Part shown: in pieces, positions 51,101 to 58,500 of the stretch
How positions within the stretch are numbered: position 1 is the first letter of the stretch
Layout: each line of letters opens with the position of its first letter
From: Ananas comosus
Taxonomy: Eukaryota; Streptophyta; Magnoliopsida; Poales; Bromeliaceae
Direction of reading: 5' to 3'
Length of the DNA: 64,000 nt
NCBI RefSeq assembly: GCF_001540865.1
Contig: NC_033629.1
Span: 6,775,278-6,839,277, forward strand
The notes under the pieces: model-generated
Told to the model about the DNA's origin: nothing
The model's input: the letters and a program-made list of their open reading frames with translations, nothing else
The model's database searches: none
Program-made: the position numbers and the translations under genes

Positions 51101-54100
51101 AAAATGGAGTCAGAGATGGTAAAGGAAAAAGGCGTTGATCACTAGTCGAGGATGCTCCTGAAGCAAGTTCGCGAGCAGGTTTCACAAGCGTAGCCGACTG
51201 CGACGAGGTGGTGACAATAGTAGCAAGGAAAAAATCTGGCCAATGACGTGAAGTTGCACTATTTGAATATATGTTTTACTATTTAGCAAGAAAATTGCAC
51301 TATTTGATGCGTATATTAAACTGTAAAATGGTGTAACTTTCTTGCTAAACAATGCAACATGTATTCAAATAGTGTAACTTTTTAATAGTTCAACATAGCG
51401 TTGTCGACTAGATTTTTCCCTCTCACTATCACCACCACCTCGTCGTCGTCAGTCACACGACTCACACTCGCTGCAAACATGCCTCCAAAGCATTCTGAAC
51501 TAGCGATCGTCGCCCTCTTCTGACACCTTCGTCTCCGTCTCCAGCAAAGCACCGAGCAGCCACGACGACGAGCGAGTCAAGTTCGTTGTGTTTCTCTCAA
51601 TCGTAAGGCATTCACGACGCAAACGCAACGAAGGAGTTGGTGTGGAGACAGTGGAGGTAGGATGAGCGCTCAAGACTACCACCAGTGGCGGAGACATGGC
51701 CCTTGAGGAGAGGGCAGAGGAAAGAGAGATCGTATTTTTAGGGCACGAGTATTTTGGTCTATTTTCATTTGGTCCGAATCTGCAAAAATAAAAAATATGG
51801 CCCATTTTTGCAAAACCGCAAGACTACTGGATTTCTTTTTGTAAAAAGCCTTTTTAAATTTCAAATTTTAAAATTTTAAATTTTAAATTTGCAAATTTTA
51901 AAATTAAAATTTCACATTTTATATTTTAAAATTTTAAATTTCAAATTTTACATAATCCCTTTAGAAAATTTGCTAAACACTTTACAAGATCACTTCAAAA
52001 AAATCACTTTTCTACCGGGCTCAGTTAGTCACTCTACAACTTTTAGCTGAAAGCAATTCTCCAAACCAAAATAACTTCAGTTGAAATCACTTCTCCTAAA
52101 GCTAGGCCAAATAGGCCCATACAAATCCAAGAAAAAGCTATAGATGCATACCGATTGCTAAATAGATCCAAAGATCCCGATATCAACACCCGAGCATTGT
52201 TTCTTGCCTGAAGGAATGAAATACATGGCTCATTAGTTTTCCATCCTAAACCAAGTACAATACAAAATAAATTGTTTACTTGCCCAACTAAAAATTAACC
52301 ATGCGTAACCATGCAAAGCAAGAATTAAAGTGTCGTGGCACAGGAGCATGCCGGTAGGTAGTTGGCATGGTAAGGCACAGGAACGGTTCCATGTCAAACA
52401 CATGGCACGCTTGCGTGCCGATAAGCACGCATGGCCTCCTAATGGCACAAGTTGGCATAGCCCTATTTTATTTTTATTGGTCCCAATAAGATCTTATGAT
52501 GTTATTTTAGAAGTTTATAATAATAATTATCTCATATCATATTTACCAATTTGCTAATCTACAATTAAATAATGAGCTTTAATTTTACGACTGTATTTGG
52601 TAAAATTACCTAATATATTCTTGTATAATTCTATATGAAATTATTTAAATATAGCTAGATTAGTTAAAGTTTAGAGTAGATTAGCTTATATGGATTAGAT
52701 CAGGTAATTCTAAATTAGATTTTATATATAGTAGCTTAGAGTAATTTGGATAATCTAGAAAGAACAAAATCAAAGCCAACAGTAAATAAAAAATATTTAT
52801 TTTTAAAATAATTTAATATAATCTAGCCAATTCTAGATTATATTATCTTAGGTTAGGTAATTCTAGATTAGATTAGATTATATGAGATATCGGATTAGGT
52901 TAATATAAGTACAAACTACGTTAAAATTAGTATTTCTATATCAGATTAAGTTAGACATTATATTAGATTAGAGTAAGTAATCTAGATTAGGTAAATTTAG
53001 GAAATATAAAATCATCTAAATCAAATCTAATTTTAAATCATAATATTTATATTTAAACTAGTTTAATGCAATCTAGGCTTCTGAATTAGATTAAATTAGA
53101 TTAGGGCTTTTTTTGCATTTAGCCCCCTGGCAAATTTTTATTTTAAAAATAGCCCTGTCAAAATTTAATTTGCAAAAATGGCCCTAGGCCTGCCATGCAG
53201 GCGCCACGTCAGTGCCACGCGGGCGGAGCTGGGGGCGGTAGTTAAGTTAAACACGATGAACCATTCACCGTGTCTAAACACGGTGAATGGTTCACCGTGT
53301 TTAGTACGTATTTTTGTATATCGAAAAGAGGAATAGGGAATTTGTATTCCTTTTCTTCTCTTTTTCAAAAATCCAAACCCGAACCCGAACCCGAACCCGA
53401 AAATCAAATTAAAATCCAAACCCGGATTCGAACCAGACGGATTTTAAAAATTCATACCCATATCCATATCTGACCAAAAACTCGAAACCCGAACCTGAAC
53501 CCAGCGGGTTTTAAAAATCTATACCGTTGGATGAAGATCTAAGAAATAAAAATTATTAAATATTTTATATATTGTATAAATAAATAAAAATAAATTATGT
53601 ATATATATATATATATATAATTTATTCGAGTTTGGATTCGGATAATATTTCGGATATCCATACCTATTGACATCCCTACTCCATATTCCTCTTTTCAATA
53701 TACAAAAAATACGTACTAAACACGGTGAACCATTCACCGTGTTTGAACATGGTGAATGGTTCACCGTGTTCAACTTAACACACGGGCCCGGTCCTGTCCG
53801 CGCGGCGCTGACGTGGCGCCTGCGTGGCAGACCCAGGGCCATTTTTGCAAATTAAATTTTGACAGGGCTAATTTTAAAATAAAAATTTGGCAGGGGGTTA
53901 AATGCAAAAAAAGCCCTTAGATTAGGCTACATGATTCTAGATTAGAAAAGATTAGATTAGATATTGGATCTGATAATTTAAATCTACAATACATTAGATT
54001 AGATTCCAATTCCATAATTAGATTAAATTACCTAGATTAGGTAAGTTATTTTAAATTTGATCAAATTTTAGATTAGCTTAATATATTAAAATAGATTTTA

Positions 54101-54993
54101 TATGCAAATCAAATGATAAGGGGGAAGAAGTTAGGGTATAGAAACAAAAAGAACCAAAAAAATAAAAAAGAGAGAGAAACTCACATACTATAAAAAAAGG
54201 GGGAAAACAATAACAAATATTAAGATATAGTCGGCACGCACAGTATGTATCGCAACTCCTGCGTGCCCAACTGAATGTATCGCAGGGTACCGTGATACAT
54301 ATCGCGGTATTCTACTCTCTGCGATAAAGGGATTGTATTGTGCCCCTTATTTAGGGGCACGGTACGGCACAGGCTGGTACATTAATCCTTGAATCAAAGC
54401 ATATGCTACACTCTAGGAACAGAGTCAATAAATTATTATTAAACAAGCAAATGATCCCAAGCTTTTGCTTTCTAGGTATCTCACTTTAGGTCTTTTCATT
54501 TAAGTACTAGATTTTCCTCAAGTTATTCTCAACTTATGACGATCAGCCCAGCAAGAGCAGCATTGAGTTAAACATATGCCACTAGATTCATTAACATGTT
54601 TAGGTCCACATACATCTATGCTGCCACATGGTTTACATGCTAAGTCCAACACTCATTTTACTAATGAAATTGGCATTCCAACAGCTTTCAGACTAAATAA
54701 TGCCACACTTAGTCTCTCTGACAATGATTCTCAACATGCATTCTAAGCAGAACAACACATAAAATACTTCAGAAGTGATAGTTTTGACTCAAATAATAAT
54801 TAAGAAACATACATTTGATCTAGAAGAAATTTTTAGTGCTTTACACCATCTTGCTTAACTACAAGTACTTGTGCGGTCAACTCATGATAGTCGAGACATA
54901 CAGCTTGATCGTTAGTTTTGATACAAGTAATGTCATACACTCATACTATACTACTAAAGATTATTTTTGGAAGTCGTAATGTTTCAGATTAAA

Positions 54994-55032
<39 letters not shown>

Positions 55033-55496
55033 AAGAGTCTAGCTAGCATTCTTTCGTCTACACTATTGGAGGTCTATAGAGACTAAATTTTATGTTCTTT
55101 TGGCCATCCTTTGAGTAATGACCAAAAGGTCCCAAAATTGATAATTTTAAAAGCCGATGTGATGCATTTGTAAGTTTAATCGCGTAGAACAATCCAAATC
55201 TAATAAAATTTTGATAGAAAATTCTTTTCACTATTTAGAATAAAATCAACACCTCTGATCTGAAATTTAAGTCTTTTATCATTACTTTTTATGAGACTTT
55301 TGCTTTCAGCCGTTCATTTTTCATTCTACAGTCAAATGATGTGGAAAACATGATATTTGGTTCCTAGTACTACCAATAGTGTAGATCATGTCTAATTGAG
55401 TCGATCGTCAATTCGGATGTCTCATCAACGAAAATAACTTGTTAGCACTAAGGGCTCCGTGCTAACGAAAGCATACTAGTTGGACGATATATATTT

Positions 55497-55537
<41 letters not shown>

Positions 55538-58500
55538 GAGTTACTATCCTCTTAAGAGTACAGAGGCCTCTTCCTATCAAATCATTTCGATGATCCAAAC
55601 TCCAAATTGATAATCACTATTAAGTCCATCAAAGAGCCATAAAACGAACAATTGAAAACGAATAACCTTGTGAAACTATAGGTTAAACTTCCGCAAATGA
55701 AAATCAGAGTCGTCAAACGTTATCTAAATAGTCAAAAAAAATTTCTATACAAATTCACGCAGCTTGGCCTGTTCTATAAGATTATTTATTGAATAATTTA
55801 CTTGAATAATTCAATTGTATGCGCCTGATACTTCTTTTAATTATCCAACTATTAAAGATAAAACAGATGGTATGTAATAAGAATGGAACAATAATTTATT
55901 TGAGAAATTTCAATGTATGTGCTTGATACTTCTTTCAATTATCCAAACTATTAAAGATAAATGCAAAAGGACAGATTTGGCTCAAATACTTTTTGTGTTA
56001 CAGCAACCGGTGTACACAAAGGCCAAGGTATATAGAAGGATTCTACAAATATAGATCAAGAGCTCTAGTTAAGGCAGGAAATTCGATATTCTGATAGATT
56101 TTGGTTTTGCTATTATCATGATCTGTAGACTTGAAAAACAGGACAATTTTTTTAATTTCATTCAACTATTACAGCTATTATTTGTAGATCACTATCTCTT
56201 ATGTTGTTCTTTCTTTATAGTATAGTCAATATCTTGCATTACAGTTAATGTAAAAAATCATTATCAATGCTGTGAAACATCATTATATGTTTTACTCATT
56301 TACTTGAAAAAGCATATACACAATAAATAAAACCCATCCATCCACTCCTATCATTTCGTACATATACAGTAAATGCCAAATGTATATTCACTAACAGACC
56401 AATCCTAACTTTCCAAAGGTATGCTTTATCCAAAATCCAAATTTTAATGCATATATGCCTCATATCAATATCCATGCTTGCAGCTTGACAGATAGCAAAT
56501 AGAACGAGTTGCATCAACTACTGACAGCATCAAAACTAATTCGTACCGTAAATAAACAGCTCAACTTCTTTAACTAGTTCAAGATAAAGGAATTGGAGAA
56601 AAATTGCTTGATTAGTAACTTCTAGGGCACGTCTAGTTTGAAGGATTTAATGCTTGGAATGTGAATCGAAATGGTCCAATCCAATTGCTGGTCTTTGTTT
56701 TGCGGGATGGACATTCCAATTCCCATTCCAGCGGAAATCAAATCCTCCAAAAATGATTCCCCCCCATTTAGGTGGGCTTCAACTTTGATTCCGGAAGGAA
56801 TTGAGAAGAGAACTTTTTTTTCGCACTAACAATTATTTTAATTCAAATATAAATCTATATTTAATTTTAGATTATAATTTTATATTTGAATTTGAATAAT
56901 GGATTCAAAATTAAATTTCTAATTTTTTTAAATTCATTCCCCTTTTTCCGCACTAAAAATTATTAAGTTTGATATTTGAATTTACTTATAAATTTAAATT
57001 TTAACTTTGAACTTGAATTTGAGTTGTAAATTCAAATTTTAAGTTCAAATTATGGGTTCAAATTTGGATTCAAATTTTGATTACGAATTTCAATAGTAAA
57101 TTTAAATTTTAACTAAAAAAATTTTTTGACTTTTAAGTGAACATGATTCCAATTCAAATTCCCCTTACGAACCAAACAAATTAGAGCTTTTATCATTCCG
57201 TTTTCGATACCGGTCCATTTCAATTCCTATTCCACTTTTGATTCCCATTTGGAACCAAACATGCCCTTATTGTGAATTTTAGGTCCCAAATTTATAGTTG
57301 ACATTTTATGAAAGACAAATGACACCAAATCTACCCAAAGGACTATACCTGATCTACCCAAAGGAACGCATTCTTACGTAAGTAGATTAAAAGGTTAAGT
57401 TCAACATAAAATCTATGGCCATCCAACTTGCAGTAATGAATATTAGAACATAATGCCTTGGAAGCTGGAAATGAAATCATACAAAGTATCCCTGAAAATT
57501 GAAAGTAATGCTAAGCTTTAACCTGTAATGGTTCAAAGCAAAGGACCAAGGGAAGTAAACAACTATTATGAAAATTTTTTTTTTTTTTTTGAGAGAAAAC
57601 TATTATGAAAATTAAACAAGAGAGATGTATAGTATATAGTGGGATCGCACTTGTCTTATTATAGAGGTAAGACAACCAGCTATTTACCACAACCTTAAAG
57701 TCAATTAACTAAAGCAAATTTTCTAATTTATCAGCACTTGGACTGGTAAAATTAGAATATCATGTAAACATTTCGGACTGGATGAAGGAACAAAATTCAC
57801 GTAGATGATCCCAAAACATTTGAGACTAAAAGCAAGTGTACGAAGAATTGAAACAGCATTGCGTGAGAGAACCTTTAGGTGACCAGAAGCAAACAAAACA
57901 ATGAGTTACCTGCATGATTGAAACCAGAGATATTGCCGATCCAGTGAGAGATGGAGGACTTGACAACTTAGTCTTTGGATTTGCTAAATATGCTGAAGGG
58001 GAGGCAGACAAAACTTTCAGAACCTGATTTAGAGAATAAAGAAGGAAAAAATGCAAATGGTCATTAAGAACAAGCAAATAAATTACCAAATAACATGAAG
58101 TGCATGAATCTTTCGGACAAATTACAAGCCAGTCAAATAAGCACGCAACTTGGAACTTACCAAACTATTAGCAGGATTAACAGAATGCCCAGTTCCTCGG
58201 AATAGTATAGGAGCCTGTTAACAGTATATTTTCAATAAGAAAGAGGAAAAATGCAGCTTAAAAGGCATGCTTAAAGGCAAGGAATGAAACAAAATTACAT
58301 AATAATTCTCCAAAGATAGTATAGGCGCCTGTTCATAGTATATTTCTATCAGAAAGAGAGAAAAAGCAGCACAAAAGGCACGCCTAAAGGAGCGAAACGA
58401 AATACATAACGCAAATTGTCGGAAAGTTCTTCGAAAATGTGTTGCCTTAAAGAGAAAAGAAGTATACGATTGCTGGTCTAGTTTCTAAACGATAATGTAT

